Positions 9,019 to 18,032 of a DNA stretch of 64,000 bases are shown here, piece after piece. A program made the translations under genes and the position numbers. Below the pieces are notes generated by a model, which ran no database searches, was not told the origin of the DNA, and worked only from the letters and a program-made list of their open reading frames with translations. The number at the start of each line of letters is the position of its first letter. The stretch's first letter is position 1. The DNA lies in contig JAXDAY010000014.1 of assembly GCA_034679345.1 (NCBI GenBank), forward strand, positions 92,029 through 156,028. The letters are read 5' to 3'. Source of the stretch: JAXDAY01 sp034679345 (GTDB taxonomy: Bacteria > Eisenbacteria > RBG-16-71-46 > CAIMUX01 > VGJL01).

Positions 9019-9700
9019 CCCGCAGGTAGCTGGGCGTGCGCCCTTCTAGACCGGCCCCTCTCCACTCGGCTCTCTTCGGATCGAATCCCAGCATGGCCAC
9101 CGAGGCGGCGCGAGGGGGTTGCGACGGCGCGATCAGCGCCGATGCCCCCCAGCGCGTCCGGATCCGCTCCGCAAGGGAATCTAGCGCATCCCCAACGAAA
9201 ATCAAACGATCCGCGGCCAGGGGGGCGAACCGGTCGAGGAGGCTCGCCTCCTCGTACGATCCCGGCTGGAGAACGGCGTCGAACCGAAGCCCCGTCCATG
9301 AGAAGGCCGCGGCGTAGACCATCCCGCGGCGAATCCCGGAGAGCGGTGCGACCACGCCCCCCAGGCCGCGCCACGGGTAGGCCAGGACCTCCAGGCTCGA
9401 GACGGGGATGACCGGACGCTCGCAGCCCGCGGCGAGACCCATGGCGGCAGCCATTCCGATTCGAAGCCCTGTGAACGATCCCGGCCCCTCGGAAACGGCG
9501 AAGGCATCGCAGTCGCCCGGCGAGAGACGGAGTCCCGCCAGGAGATGGCGCGCCATTTCCAAAAGCATCTCGGTCGGGGTCCGCCGGGTGTCGATGGCCT
9601 CTTCCGCCACGAGTTCCCCCGATTCGGCAAGGGCGACTCCCGCATACCTTGCCGAGGACTCGAAGGCGAGAATTCGCCGGCGCGCGGCAGCCGCGCTCAT
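8984..9700 (-). CDS. tsaB: tRNA threonylcarbamoyladenosine biosynthesis protein TsaB
   Basis: Partner of TsaD and TsaE in the complex that forms t6A37 on tRNAs reading ANN codons. The 238-residue ASKHA-fold protein begins ILAFESSARYAGVAL and has the conserved SEGPGSFTGLRIGMA segment and the VIPVSSLEVLAY turn. Start ATG 9700 is preferred over one 42 nt upstream because GGAGG lies 5 nt before it and it forms an ATGA overlap with the tsaE stop. TsaD and TsaC are not in the window. Confidence 0.93.
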   Translation of the reverse strand: MSAAAARRRILAFESSARYAGVALAESGELVAEEAIDTRRTPTEMLLEMARHLLAGLRLSPGDCDAFAVSEGPGSFTGLRIGMAAAMGLAAGCERPVIPVSSLEVLAYPWRGLGGVVAPLSGIRRGMVYAAAFSWTGLRFDAVLQPGSYEEASLLDRFAPLAADRLIFVGDALDSLAERIRTRWGASALIAPSQPPRAASVAMLGFDPKRAEWRGAGLEGRTPSYLRDADARKPRRQA

Positions 9701-10161
9701 CGAAGCCTCCAGCAATCGAGGCTGCGGGAGGGGAGGGGCCATTCGAGGCGGATCCGCCGCCGGCTCTCCCCCTCGGCGTCGATGCGGATCCGAATGGCTT
9801 CGTCAGGAAGGATCTGCGGAATCCGATCGGCCCACTCGACGATGCTGATGCCGTCCGAGTCGATCGCCTCCTCCCACTCCCCCTCGGTCCACGGATCGAT
9901 GTCCTCGAGGCGATAGAGATCGAGGTGGCGGATCGCGCAGCGTCCGGCATAGACATGCATCAGGGCGAAGGAGGGAGAGCGGACGCGGCCCCGGTATCCC
10001 GCGCCCCGCGCGATTCCCTGGGCGAGCCTCGTCTTGCCCACGCCCATCGGCCCGAAGAGCCCGACGGCGGTGGGCTCGCGCAGGGCCGCCCCGAGGCTCT
10101 CGCCGAGCCGGATCGTTTCGCCCTCATTGCGCGTAACGGTCTCGAAACGAAAGACCCGCAT
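9697..10161 (-). CDS. tsaE: tRNA threonylcarbamoyladenosine biosynthesis ATPase TsaE
   Basis: Small P-loop ATPase that energises the TsaBD complex. The 154-residue product has Walker A GPMGVGKTRLAQGI, SPSFALMHVY, and the family block RHLDLYRLEDI followed by IVEWADRIPQILP. Start ATG 10161 shares one base with the stop of the PorX-like gene (TGATG), so it is translationally coupled to a signalling gene, which is unusual company. Confidence 0.93.
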   Translation of the reverse strand: MRVFRFETVTRNEGETIRLGESLGAALREPTAVGLFGPMGVGKTRLAQGIARGAGYRGRVRSPSFALMHVYAGRCAIRHLDLYRLEDIDPWTEGEWEEAIDSDGISIVEWADRIPQILPDEAIRIRIDAEGESRRRIRLEWPLPSRSLDCWRLR

Positions 10162-11726
10162 CAGACCCCGCGGGGGCGGAGGGTCGCGACCGGCAGGATC
10201 ATCTCCTCCAACGATACGCCGCCGTGCTGGAAGCTGCCGCGGAGCTGGCGCTCGTATTGGTGGAAGTTCGTCGGATAGACGAAGTAGTAGTTCTCGCGGG
10301 CGAGGATGTAGTTCTTCGTGAGCGTGTCGAGAGGCAGCATATATTCCTGTGGCCGCTTGACCAAGATCGCTTCCTTCTCGTCGCAGACGAGATTGTCCCC
10401 GAACTTGTAGCGGACATTCGTGGAGGCTTCTCGGTTTCCATAGACGAGCGAGGATCGCTTGCACTGCACGCTGCCGTGGTCGGTGGTGATGATAACCACG
10501 ACGTTCTGCTTCGAGTAGAGCTTCAGGATCTCGAAGAGGCTCGAGTGCGTGAACCAGGAGAGCATGACCGATCGAAAGGCTTGCTCGTGCGGCGCGAGTT
10601 CCTGGAGCAGCTCGCTGTCTGACCGTCCATGGGCCAGGAGATCCAGGAAGTTGATCACGACGGCCAGCATCTGAGCCGACATCTGAGAGGTCACCTTTTT
10701 CTTGAGGTCGGCGGCTTCGTCAGCCGTGTTGACCTTCAGATAGCGCACTCTCTCCGTGTCGATTCCGTCCCGCTGCATCAACTCCCGCATCAGCGCTTTC
10801 TCGAAACGGTTCTTGCCCGACTCGTTCCCGATCGACTCGAGCCACCATTCGGGATGCCTGCGCGCGATCTCCACGGGAAAGAGACCGCTGAAGATGGCGT
10901 TTCTGCTGTAGGGCGTCGCGGTGGGAACGATGGAGCAGTAGAGGTCCGTCCGGATCTCGAAGTAGGGGTCCAGCAGAGCCTCGAGGGCGAGCCACTGGTC
11001 CAGTCGCATGCAGTCGATGACCACGAAGACGACCTGTCGCGACTCCTTCAGGTGCGGGAAGGTCCAGCGTTTCATCACGTCGATCGAAAGTGGTGGACGG
11101 GACTCGGGCGGCGCGGTCAGCCACCGGACGTAGTTGCCCTCGATGAAGCGGGAGAACTCCCGGTTGATTTCCGCCTTCTGGTCCTGGTGGGACTGATAGA
11201 GGCTCTCGTCCGTGGTGGCGAGCTCGATGTCGAGGTGCGCCACGCGCGAGGCCAACTCGAACCAGTCGGACCATTCGAGGATGCCGTGGCGCAGGGAGCG
11301 GATGCGGTCGAACTCGGTGACGTAATCGCGGGTCTTCTGGTCCCGAACGAGACGGCGCGTGTCGAACAGCTTCTTGCAGGCGAGCCAGATCTGGCTCGGA
11401 TTGACCGGCTTGGTCAGGTAATCGGTCACCTGGCGGCCGATCGCCGCGTTCATGAGGTGCTCTTCTTCGCTCTTTGTGATCATGATCACCGGAGTCTGCG
11501 GCGCCAGGTCACGCATCGCCTCCAGGGTGCGCAGCCCTCCCATCCCCGGCATCTGCTCATCGAGCAGGACGACGTCGAATCGTTCCTCCGAGAGGACGGC
11601 CAGCGCATCCTCGCCGTTGGAGACCGCAGTGACCTCGTACCCCTTCGACTCCAGATAAAGGATGTGAGGACGGAGCAGATCGATCTCGTCGTCGGCCCAG
11701 AGAATTCTGCGGTGGGGCTCATCCAT
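10161..11726 (-). CDS. porX: PorX-like response regulator with PglZ (alkaline-phosphatase fold) output domain
   Basis: The 521-residue protein has an N-terminal receiver (ADDE acidic pocket, phospho-acceptor Asp56 in VVLLDEQMPG, Lys106 in YLTKP). A helical linker (about 120-200) leads to a PglZ domain: VVFVVIDCMRLDQW, a Ser/Thr-rich nucleophile region SIVPTATPYSRNAIFSGLFP, and the metal-binding TTDHGS. This layout and length match PorX, the regulator of type IX secretion in Bacteroidota, whose PglZ domain is a zinc phosphodiesterase. The metal-site residues appear present, so it is probably an enzyme rather than a DNA-binding regulator. It starts 15 nt after the histidine kinase gene and leads into tsaE, so the two form a cognate pair. 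Confidence 0.85.
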   Translation of the reverse strand: MDEPHRRILWADDEIDLLRPHILYLESKGYEVTAVSNGEDALAVLSEERFDVVLLDEQMPGMGGLRTLEAMRDLAPQTPVIMITKSEEEHLMNAAIGRQVTDYLTKPVNPSQIWLACKKLFDTRRLVRDQKTRDYVTEFDRIRSLRHGILEWSDWFELASRVAHLDIELATTDESLYQSHQDQKAEINREFSRFIEGNYVRWLTAPPESRPPLSIDVMKRWTFPHLKESRQVVFVVIDCMRLDQWLALEALLDPYFEIRTDLYCSIVPTATPYSRNAIFSGLFPVEIARRHPEWWLESIGNESGKNRFEKALMRELMQRDGIDTERVRYLKVNTADEAADLKKKVTSQMSAQMLAVVINFLDLLAHGRSDSELLQELAPHEQAFRSVMLSWFTHSSLFEILKLYSKQNVVVIITTDHGSVQCKRSSLVYGNREASTNVRYKFGDNLVCDEKEAILVKRPQEYMLPLDTLTKNYILARENYYFVYPTNFHQYERQLRGSFQHGGVSLEEMILPVATLRPRGV

Positions 11727-11741
11727 TCGGCTAGACCCTCC

Positions 11742-13010
11742 CTAGACGGGGAAGGCGATCACGAAGGTCGAGCCCTTGCCCGGTTGGCTCCGCTCGACCC
11801 AGATCCTGCCGCCATGATAATCCTCCACGATCCGCTTGGCGAGGGTGAGACCGAGCCCCCAGCCACGCTGTTTTGTGGAGAAGCCGGGCGTGAACACCTG
11901 CCGCACCTCGCGGGGAGTCATGCCTTTGCCTTGGTCGGTGATCCGCACCTCGACCGTCTCGGTCTCCCGACGCCTGGCCAGTTCGACCTCGATGACGCCG
12001 TGGCGCGAGTCGGTGGCGTCGATCGCGTTCTTCAAGACGTTCTCGACGACCCACTCGATCAGCTCCTTGTTCACATTGACCGGCGGGACCAGATCGTAGC
12101 GCTCGCGGATCTCGACATCCTTGCGGAGATTCGGGAGCCTCCGCCTGTAGTAGCGAATCGCCTCGCTGACGATCGGCGCGAGATCCTGGGGCTCGAGCCG
12201 CGGGAGGCTGCCGACCTGGCCAAAGCGCATCGCCACCTTCTGGAGCCGCTCGGCATCGCTCTGCATTTCCTCGATCACCTCGCGGAAGAAGCCATCCTCG
12301 ACGACGACCGTCCCCTCCGGCCGGCGCTCCTGCTCCCCCCTCTCGCCCAGGAGCTCGACCCAGCCGAGGAGCGACGAGATCGGAGTGCCCAACTGGTGGG
12401 CCGTCTCTTTGGCCAGACCGATCCAGATCGAGCGCTGCTCGCTCGTCTTGATCGAGCGGTATCCGATGTAGCCTAGCCCCACGAAGACGAAGAGCACGAG
12501 GAGCTGGATGAAGGGGATCCAACGCAACTGCTGGATCAGCCCCGGCTCCCCATAGTGAACGTAGCCGAAGATGGTCTTGTCCCCCGGCCGGCGGATCGGG
12601 ACCGGGACGTTTCTGCGGTCGAAAGCCTTCGTCTTCTCGATGATCTTGGCGATCGGCCCGGGAGGCGGGTTCCGAGGATCCACCGCCGCGAGAGTCCGCA
12701 CGTCGATCGTGTCGGCGACATCGATGCCGCGCCAGACGAAGGGACGTCCCTCGCGGTCAGTGAGAACCATCGGGAAGTTGGAGGGTTTGATCACGCGCTC
12801 GAAGGCCTCTCGAAGGTCGGGGCTCTCGATGGCCGCGAAGGTCGTCACTCCACAGAACTCCGCGAACAGCTCGGAGAGGGCGCGGGAGTTCTCCTTCATC
12901 CGGTTGGTCAGCGTGTAGGTGTAGGCGATTGAGATGCCGAGCAGGATGAAGGCGCCCAGGAAGAGGTAGGCCTTCAGGAGGCTGGGCAGGTTCGAGCGGG
13001 ATAGGCCCAT
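11742..13010 (-). CDS. Membrane sensor histidine kinase, PorY-like, partner of the PglZ response regulator
   Basis: The 422-residue product has a first membrane helix at about 12-32, an extracytoplasmic region of about 130 residues, and a second helix at about 163-182 (FIQLLVLFVFVGLGYIG). The kinase core follows: H-box AKETAHQLGTPISSLLG, N-box ENVLKNAIDATDS, G1 DQGKGM and G2 GWGLGLTLAKR. All catalytic boxes are intact. Adjacency to the PorX-like gene suggests it phosphorylates Asp56 of that protein. In characterised T9SS bacteria PorX and PorY are generally unlinked, so the fused arrangement here is informative. The signal sensed is unknown; the extracytoplasmic region matches nothing I recognise. 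Confidence 0.88.
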   Translation of the reverse strand: MGLSRSNLPSLLKAYLFLGAFILLGISIAYTYTLTNRMKENSRALSELFAEFCGVTTFAAIESPDLREAFERVIKPSNFPMVLTDREGRPFVWRGIDVADTIDVRTLAAVDPRNPPPGPIAKIIEKTKAFDRRNVPVPIRRPGDKTIFGYVHYGEPGLIQQLRWIPFIQLLVLFVFVGLGYIGYRSIKTSEQRSIWIGLAKETAHQLGTPISSLLGWVELLGERGEQERRPEGTVVVEDGFFREVIEEMQSDAERLQKVAMRFGQVGSLPRLEPQDLAPIVSEAIRYYRRRLPNLRKDVEIRERYDLVPPVNVNKELIEWVVENVLKNAIDATDSRHGVIEVELARRRETETVEVRITDQGKGMTPREVRQVFTPGFSTKQRGWGLGLTLAKRIVEDYHGGRIWVERSQPGKGSTFVIAFPV

Positions 13011-13054
13011 TTTGCTCTTCCTTCCCTTCTACCCCCCATCGATGCGGGGGCGAG

Positions 13055-14329
13055 CTAGGGCGCGGTCAGCTCCGCTCGTCCCCCGAGATAAGGCCGCAGC
13101 GCCTCGGGGATCCGGACGGTCCCGTGGTCGGTCTGGTGGACTTCCAGAATTGCCGCCACGACTCGCGGCAGGGCTAGGCCCGACCCATTGAGAGTATGGA
13201 CGTGCTCGACTCTCCCTTCGTCGGTGCGATAGCGCACGCCGATCCTCCGGGCCTGGAACGCTTCGAAGTTGCTGCAGGAGGAGACCTCGAGCCAGCGATC
13301 CTCCGCCGGCGCCCACGCTTCCAGGTCGTAGCATTTCGCCGCGGCGAAGGAGAGATCCCCCGTGCAGAGCGCGAGGACGCGATAGGGCAGCTCCAGAAGC
13401 TGGAGGATCCCTTCCGCGTCGCGAAGGAGCGATTCAAGCTCGTCGTAGGAAGTTTCGGGCCGAACGAACTTGACCATCTCGACCTTGTCGAACTGGTGGA
13501 CCCGTACAAGGCCCCGGGTGTCCCTGCCCGCGGCTCCGGCTTCGCGGCGGAAACACGCCGAGTAGCCGCACAGCTTGACCGGCAGCCGCTCCGCGTCGAG
13601 GATCTCGTCCTTGTACAGATTCGTGATCGGCACCTCGGCGGTCGGGATCAGATAGAGATCCTCCTCCTCGAGGTGGTACATGTCCGCCTGGAGCTTTGGA
13701 AGCTGCCCCGTTCCCTGGAGGATCTCCGGGCGGACCATGTAGGGGACAAGCACCTCCCGGTAGCCGTTTTTCGAGGTGTGGTGGTCCAGCATCAGCTGGA
13801 TGAGCGCCCTCTCGAGTCGGGCGCCCTCGCCCGTGAACACGATGAATCCCGAGCCGGAGAGCTTCGCGGAGCGCTCGAGGTCGAAGAGACCGAGCTCGGC
13901 TCCGATCTGCCAGTGAGGGGCGAGGCCCTCGCGCCGCGGCGCGGGCGTCCCCCAGCGGCGCACCTCGACGTTATGCGAGGAGTCGCCGCCCTTGGGGACC
14001 GAGTCGTGCGGAATGTTCGGCAGCCAGAGCATGAGGCGATCGAGCTCCTGCTCGATCACCCGAAGCTGCTCGTCGTGCTCCTTGATCTCCTCGCTGAGCT
14101 TCTTCATCGACGCGAGCAGGGTCGATGCATCCGCCCCCTGCTTCTTCAGTCGCGCGATCTCCTCGCCGCTGCGGTTGCGCTCCGCCTTCTTCTTCTCGAC
14201 CTCGACAAGGATCGCGCGGCGACGCTCGTCCAGATTGAGGATCAGGTCCAGATCGGCCGATTCGCCCTTCTCGGCGATCGCCCGGGCCACACGGTCCGGA
14301 TCGGCGCGAACGAGTTTGGGATCCAGCAT
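13055..14329 (-). CDS. serS: Serine-tRNA ligase
   Basis: Class II synthetase charging tRNA-Ser and tRNA-Sec. The 424-residue product has the N-terminal two-helix coiled-coil arm (about 30-110), then motif 2 (FRREAGAAGRDTRGLVRVHQ) and the C-terminal motif 3 region (NGSGLALPRVVAAILE). ATG 14329 has GAGGAG 6 nt upstream. SerRS would also charge the selenocysteine tRNA needed by the selenoprotein in this window. A 44-bp gap separates it from the histidine kinase, so it may lead that run. Confidence 0.97.
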   Translation of the reverse strand: MLDPKLVRADPDRVARAIAEKGESADLDLILNLDERRRAILVEVEKKKAERNRSGEEIARLKKQGADASTLLASMKKLSEEIKEHDEQLRVIEQELDRLMLWLPNIPHDSVPKGGDSSHNVEVRRWGTPAPRREGLAPHWQIGAELGLFDLERSAKLSGSGFIVFTGEGARLERALIQLMLDHHTSKNGYREVLVPYMVRPEILQGTGQLPKLQADMYHLEEEDLYLIPTAEVPITNLYKDEILDAERLPVKLCGYSACFRREAGAAGRDTRGLVRVHQFDKVEMVKFVRPETSYDELESLLRDAEGILQLLELPYRVLALCTGDLSFAAAKCYDLEAWAPAEDRWLEVSSCSNFEAFQARRIGVRYRTDEGRVEHVHTLNGSGLALPRVVAAILEVHQTDHGTVRIPEALRPYLGGRAELTAP

Positions 14330-14387
14330 CGCACTCTCCTCGTATGGACGCTCTGAGCCCGCAATCTAGCATGGGCCCCCAACGGGG

Positions 14388-15470
14388 TCAAACGCCCCGA
14401 CGGTCCCGCCCGCGCGAGGACCGCGGATCGCCTCGACGCTTCCCGGCAGATCGATCACCGCCTGGAGCCGGCGTTTGAGCCACAGCAGCGCAGAGAGCGA
14501 GAAGCCCCAGGCCGATCGCAATCGTCGTGGGGCCGGGCGAGAGAGGACCGATGACGACGGCCGCCGCGCCGAAGACGGCCACTGCGCCGGCCGGAGCCAG
14601 GATCGCCACGGTCGCGCCGAAGCGCTCGTTGAGTCGATGCCCCGAGTGCTCGAGGCTCCCGATGAATGGATTGCGCCCGCCCAGGAGCCGGACCGAGGTC
14701 ACGAGAACGAGGTCTGCGATCGGCACCGCATGCGCGGCCAGGATTGCCGGGAATCCCGCCGGATCGCCCTTGTCGAGCATGATCCATCCTACGGCGATTC
14801 CGAGGAAGCCGAGCGGCAGGCTGCCTCCATCCCCGAGGAAGATCCTCGCCGGGGGCAGGTTCCACAGCAGAAACCCGAGCGAGGCGCCGGCGAGTCCCCA
14901 GAGAAGCCCCAGCCATCGCGCATCGGCGACCGAGATGCTCCAACCCAGGGCGAGGACAACCGCGCCGACGGCGCATACGCTCGAGAAGAGCCCGTCGATA
15001 TGGTCGAGGTAGTTCCAGGCGTTCAGCACGACCATCCCGGCCAGTCCCGCCGCCGCCAGCAGGAGCGGATCCTTCAGGCGCCCATCGGGACCCCAGACCA
15101 AGAGGACCAGCGCCAGGATCAGCGCCTGCATGACGGCCTTGGGAAGCGGGGCGAGCGCCCTTCGATCGTCCAGGAGGCCCAGGCCGAAGAGGGCCGCCGC
15201 GCCCAAGAGAATCGCCGGGACACAGCGATTCGGAATCGCCCCGGGAGCGCCCGCGGGCTCGATGGAGAGCAGCCAGGCTCCGAGCCCCACGGCGGTTCCC
15301 AAGAGGACCGAGGCTCCTCCCATCAGGGCGACCGGGCGGTCGTGATGACGGTCGGCGCGGGGTCGATCGATCCATCCGAGTCGCGTGGCCAGGTGGCGGA
15401 CCGGCGCGACGCACAGAGCCGTCGTCAATCCCGCCGAGAGAAGGGTGATCAGGGCAGCGAGGGCGTCCAC
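14388..15470 (-). CDS. WecA/MraY-family polyprenyl-phosphate sugar-phosphate transferase
   Basis: Integral membrane enzyme that transfers a sugar-1-phosphate from a UDP-sugar to undecaprenyl phosphate. The 360-residue product is almost entirely hydrophobic helices, with the family motifs LGLLDD, NAWNYLDHIDGL (the DxxD-type metal site) and FLGDGGSLPLGFL. The loop histidines near RADRHHDRP are also typical. It lacks the peptidoglycan gene context of mraY and sits with sugar-nucleotide genes, so a WecA-like role in surface glycan initiation is more likely. It starts with GTG (15470), 7 nt after the upstream stop; the ribosome site is weak. Confidence 0.85.
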   Translation of the reverse strand: MDALAALITLLSAGLTTALCVAPVRHLATRLGWIDRPRADRHHDRPVALMGGASVLLGTAVGLGAWLLSIEPAGAPGAIPNRCVPAILLGAAALFGLGLLDDRRALAPLPKAVMQALILALVLLVWGPDGRLKDPLLLAAAGLAGMVVLNAWNYLDHIDGLFSSVCAVGAVVLALGWSISVADARWLGLLWGLAGASLGFLLWNLPPARIFLGDGGSLPLGFLGIAVGWIMLDKGDPAGFPAILAAHAVPIADLVLVTSVRLLGGRNPFIGSLEHSGHRLNERFGATVAILAPAGAVAVFGAAAVVIGPLSPGPTTIAIGLGLLALCAAVAQTPAPGGDRSAGKRRGDPRSSRGRDRRGV

Positions 15471-15477
15471 GCCCGCG

Positions 15478-16512
15478 TCAGATCGCCGGCGCTTTCACCG
15501 CCAGTTGCTGCGCCACCCACTCTTTGGTGATCGCGAGGAGGCGATCGAGATCGCACTCGGGCCGGTAGGCGATTGCGGATCGGATCTTCGTCAGGTCTGG
15601 GACGCGGCGCAGGACATCCTCGAAGCCGGGACCGTAGGCTTCCTCGTAGGGCACGAAGCGGATCGATCCACGGCTCTCGCAGAGCGTGCGTATCTTCTCG
15701 GCCAGCCGCCGGATCGTGATCTCCTGATCGGCGCCGATGTTGAAGACCTCCCCCCGCGCTCGCTCATGACGGGATAGGGTCAGCACTCCACGCACGACAT
15801 CCCCCACATAGGAGAAGCAGCGGCTCTGCTCCCCGTCGCCGTAGACGGTCATCGTCTCGTTCAGGAGGGCCTGGCGGAAGAAGTTCGGAATGACCATTCC
15901 GTAGGCGCCGAGCTGGCGCGGTCCGCAGGTGTTGAAGCAACGGACGATCGTCACGGGCAGGCCGCTGCGGCGGTGCTCCCCCAGAGCCAGAAACTCCCCC
16001 ACGACTTTGCCGGCCGCATAGCTCCATCGAGGGACGTCCGTCGGGCCGATCTCCGACGGGGTCGACTCGCGCAGAACCCCATTCGTCCGGCCGTAGATCT
16101 CCGATGATGAGAAGAGAACCACGCAGTCGGGCTTCGTCCTCGTGGCGACTCGCAGCACCGCGTCCGTCCCCTGAATGTTGTTCCTCAAGCCTCCGAGCGG
16201 GTCTGCGAGAACGCGGCGCACTCCGACGGTCGCTGCGAGATGGAAGATGCGGTCGCACCCGCGCGCGGCCTCCTCGAGAAGCGCAAGATCGCTGACGGAT
16301 CCGACCATCAGGCGCGCCCCGCCGGTGGCGAGAGCCGCCGCCAGGTTCTCCTCGCGACCCGTCGAGAGGTCGTCGAGGATCCGGACCGATTCGCCTTCGG
16401 CGACGAGGGCATCGACCAGATGCGAGCCGATGAACCCCGCGCCCCCCGTGACTAGAGCCTGGCCCAAGCGATTCTCCCCGCGCTCCCGCGCTCGAGCGGA
16501 CCATAGGGGCAT
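15478..16512 (-). CDS. NAD-dependent epimerase/dehydratase (UDP-sugar, extended SDR)
   Basis: Rossmann-fold sugar-nucleotide enzyme of 344 residues: ALVTGGAGFIGSHLVDAL, AATVGV, the Ser/Thr region FSSSEIYG, the catalytic YAAGK, and RCFNTCGPRQ. This group includes UDP-glucose 4-epimerase and UDP-glucuronate decarboxylase; the sequence does not tell which. The first 15 residues look unrelated to the family. A TTG at 16467, with GGGGAG 6 nt upstream, would start 3 residues before the beta-strand and is a strong alternative start. Next to rfbB and ugd, it probably acts on dTDP- or UDP-sugars for surface glycans. Confidence 0.86.
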   Translation of the reverse strand: MPLWSARARERGENRLGQALVTGGAGFIGSHLVDALVAEGESVRILDDLSTGREENLAAALATGGARLMVGSVSDLALLEEAARGCDRIFHLAATVGVRRVLADPLGGLRNNIQGTDAVLRVATRTKPDCVVLFSSSEIYGRTNGVLRESTPSEIGPTDVPRWSYAAGKVVGEFLALGEHRRSGLPVTIVRCFNTCGPRQLGAYGMVIPNFFRQALLNETMTVYGDGEQSRCFSYVGDVVRGVLTLSRHERARGEVFNIGADQEITIRRLAEKIRTLCESRGSIRFVPYEEAYGPGFEDVLRRVPDLTKIRSAIAYRPECDLDRLLAITKEWVAQQLAVKAPAI

Positions 16513-16525
16513 CGGAGGCCGCCGG

Positions 16526-17584
16526 TCAACGACGCGCCTCCGGATTGTCGTCGATGAATACGTAGTTGCGCTTGTAGTACTCCAGAAACTCCCCGCTCTT
16601 GAGGGGCCCCCACCACTCGGGGTGGGCCCGATACCAGCGGACCGTCTCGATGAGCCCCTCCTCGAAGCTCCGCTTCGGCGTCCATCCCGTGCGCGCCTTC
16701 AGCTTCTCCCACGCGACGGCGTAGCGGCGGTCGTGGCCGGGGCGGTCGACGACGTGGCGCAAAAGGTCGGGGGGCTTGCCCAGCGCCGAGAGTATGCTCG
16801 CGGCGATCGTGAGGACGTCTCGCTCGTTGTAGGAGCCGATATTGAACACCTCACCCTCGCAACCCGGCGTGCGGAGGATCATCTCGAGCGCCAGGACATG
16901 GTCCTCCACGTGGATCCAGTCGCGCACGTTCTTGCCCGTCCCGTAAACGGGCAGAGCTTGCCCCTCAATCGCATTGGTGACGAAGAGCGGGATCATCTTC
17001 TCCGGGTACTGGCGAGGCCCGTAGTTGTTGCTGCAGCGGGTGATCACGACCGGAAGCCCGTAGGTCGCGTGGTAGGAGTAGGCGAGCCGGTCCCCGCCCG
17101 CCTTGCTGGCGGCATAGGGGTTGCGCGGCTTCAAGGCCGCCTCCTCGTCGACCGGGGGCCCAAAGACCTCCCCATAGACCTCATCGGTGGAGATCTGGAC
17201 GAAGGTCGTCACCGGATTCCGCCGCACCGCTTCGAGAAGGACGTAGACGCCGTAGACGTCGGTCTGGACGAAATGGCCCGGATCGCCGATCGAGCGGTCG
17301 ACGTGGGTCTCGGCGGCGAAGTTCAGGATGAAGTCGAAACCCTCCGCGATCAGGGGATCGACGACCCCGCGATCGGCGATGTCGCCCTTGACGAACCGGT
17401 ATCCCTCGGTCCCTTCGTACTCCGCGAGGTTGGCGGGATTGCCCGCATAGGTCAACTTGTCGAGAACCGTCACGCGCGCGCTCGGCAAGCGCTCGCGCAG
17501 CCGGCGCACGAAGTTGGAGCCGATGAACCCGGCGCCCCCGGTCACGAGGTAGCGGCCCGTCTCAACGAGACGCGACCTATCCAT
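16526..17584 (-). CDS. rfbB: dTDP-glucose 4,6-dehydratase
   Basis: Makes dTDP-4-keto-6-deoxyglucose, the branch point for rhamnose and other deoxysugars. The 352-residue extended SDR has YLVTGGAGFIGSNFVRR, NFAAETHVDRSI, the family-specific STDEVYG (catalytic Asp-Glu) and NPYAASKAGGD (Tyr/Lys), then TRCSNNYGPRQYPEK and VRDWIHVEDH. All catalytic residues are present. It overlaps the RmlC-like gene by 8 nt. Confidence 0.96.
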   Translation of the reverse strand: MDRSRLVETGRYLVTGGAGFIGSNFVRRLRERLPSARVTVLDKLTYAGNPANLAEYEGTEGYRFVKGDIADRGVVDPLIAEGFDFILNFAAETHVDRSIGDPGHFVQTDVYGVYVLLEAVRRNPVTTFVQISTDEVYGEVFGPPVDEEAALKPRNPYAASKAGGDRLAYSYHATYGLPVVITRCSNNYGPRQYPEKMIPLFVTNAIEGQALPVYGTGKNVRDWIHVEDHVLALEMILRTPGCEGEVFNIGSYNERDVLTIAASILSALGKPPDLLRHVVDRPGHDRRYAVAWEKLKARTGWTPKRSFEEGLIETVRWYRAHPEWWGPLKSGEFLEYYKRNYVFIDDNPEARR

Positions 17585-18032
17585 CCTTCCGCTCCCAGGA
17601 ATAGGGGATCTCGTTTCGGTGCGGATCGACTCGGTGCTCGTCGGGATCCGCGTAGTCGTAGACCTCGCTCGGCACGTTGACGATCATCGCCGCCTCGGTC
17701 CCGATTCCCTTCATCCCGTGGAAGACGCCGGCCGGGATCCGCAGGAGAATCGGGTTCTTTTCCCCCATGAAATACTCGTTCACCTCGCCCCGCGTCGGTG
17801 ATCCGTCGCGGTCGTCGTAGAGGACGACCTTCGCCATCCCCTTGACCGCGCAGAAGTGGTCGGTTTGATTCCGGTGATAGTGCCACGCCTTGACCGCGCC
17901 GGGGTAGACGACCGTCAGGTACGTCTGGCCGAACTTCTCGAAGATGGGATCGTCCGAGCGGAACATCTCCATGAGATATCCCCGCTCGTCCGGGATCACC
18001 TTGAGGGGCTTGACGACCACGCCGTCGATCAT
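17577..18032 (-). CDS. RmlC-like cupin, dTDP-4-dehydrorhamnose 3,5-epimerase family
   Basis: The 151-residue protein is shorter than classical RmlC (about 180) but has the cupin and family motifs: DERGYLMEMFRSDDP, a histidine pair in AWHYHRNQTDHF, DGSPTRGEVNEYFMGE and IPAGVFHGMKG. Start ATG 18032 has GAGGAGG 5 nt upstream and an ATGA overlap with the ugd stop. With rfbB downstream it probably makes a C3/C5-epimerised or isomerised dTDP-keto-sugar. A 3,4-ketoisomerase or a non-rhamnose epimerase remains possible. No rmlD or rmlA is seen nearby. Confidence 0.82.
   Translation of the reverse strand: MIDGVVVKPLKVIPDERGYLMEMFRSDDPIFEKFGQTYLTVVYPGAVKAWHYHRNQTDHFCAVKGMAKVVLYDDRDGSPTRGEVNEYFMGEKNPILLRIPAGVFHGMKGIGTEAAMIVNVPSEVYDYADPDEHRVDPHRNEIPYSWERKDG

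Noticed and set aside
10629..12476. 615-codon plus-strand frame opposite the PorX/PorY-like genes
   Set aside because: Shadow frame; composition is Arg/Asp/Leu rich with no motifs.
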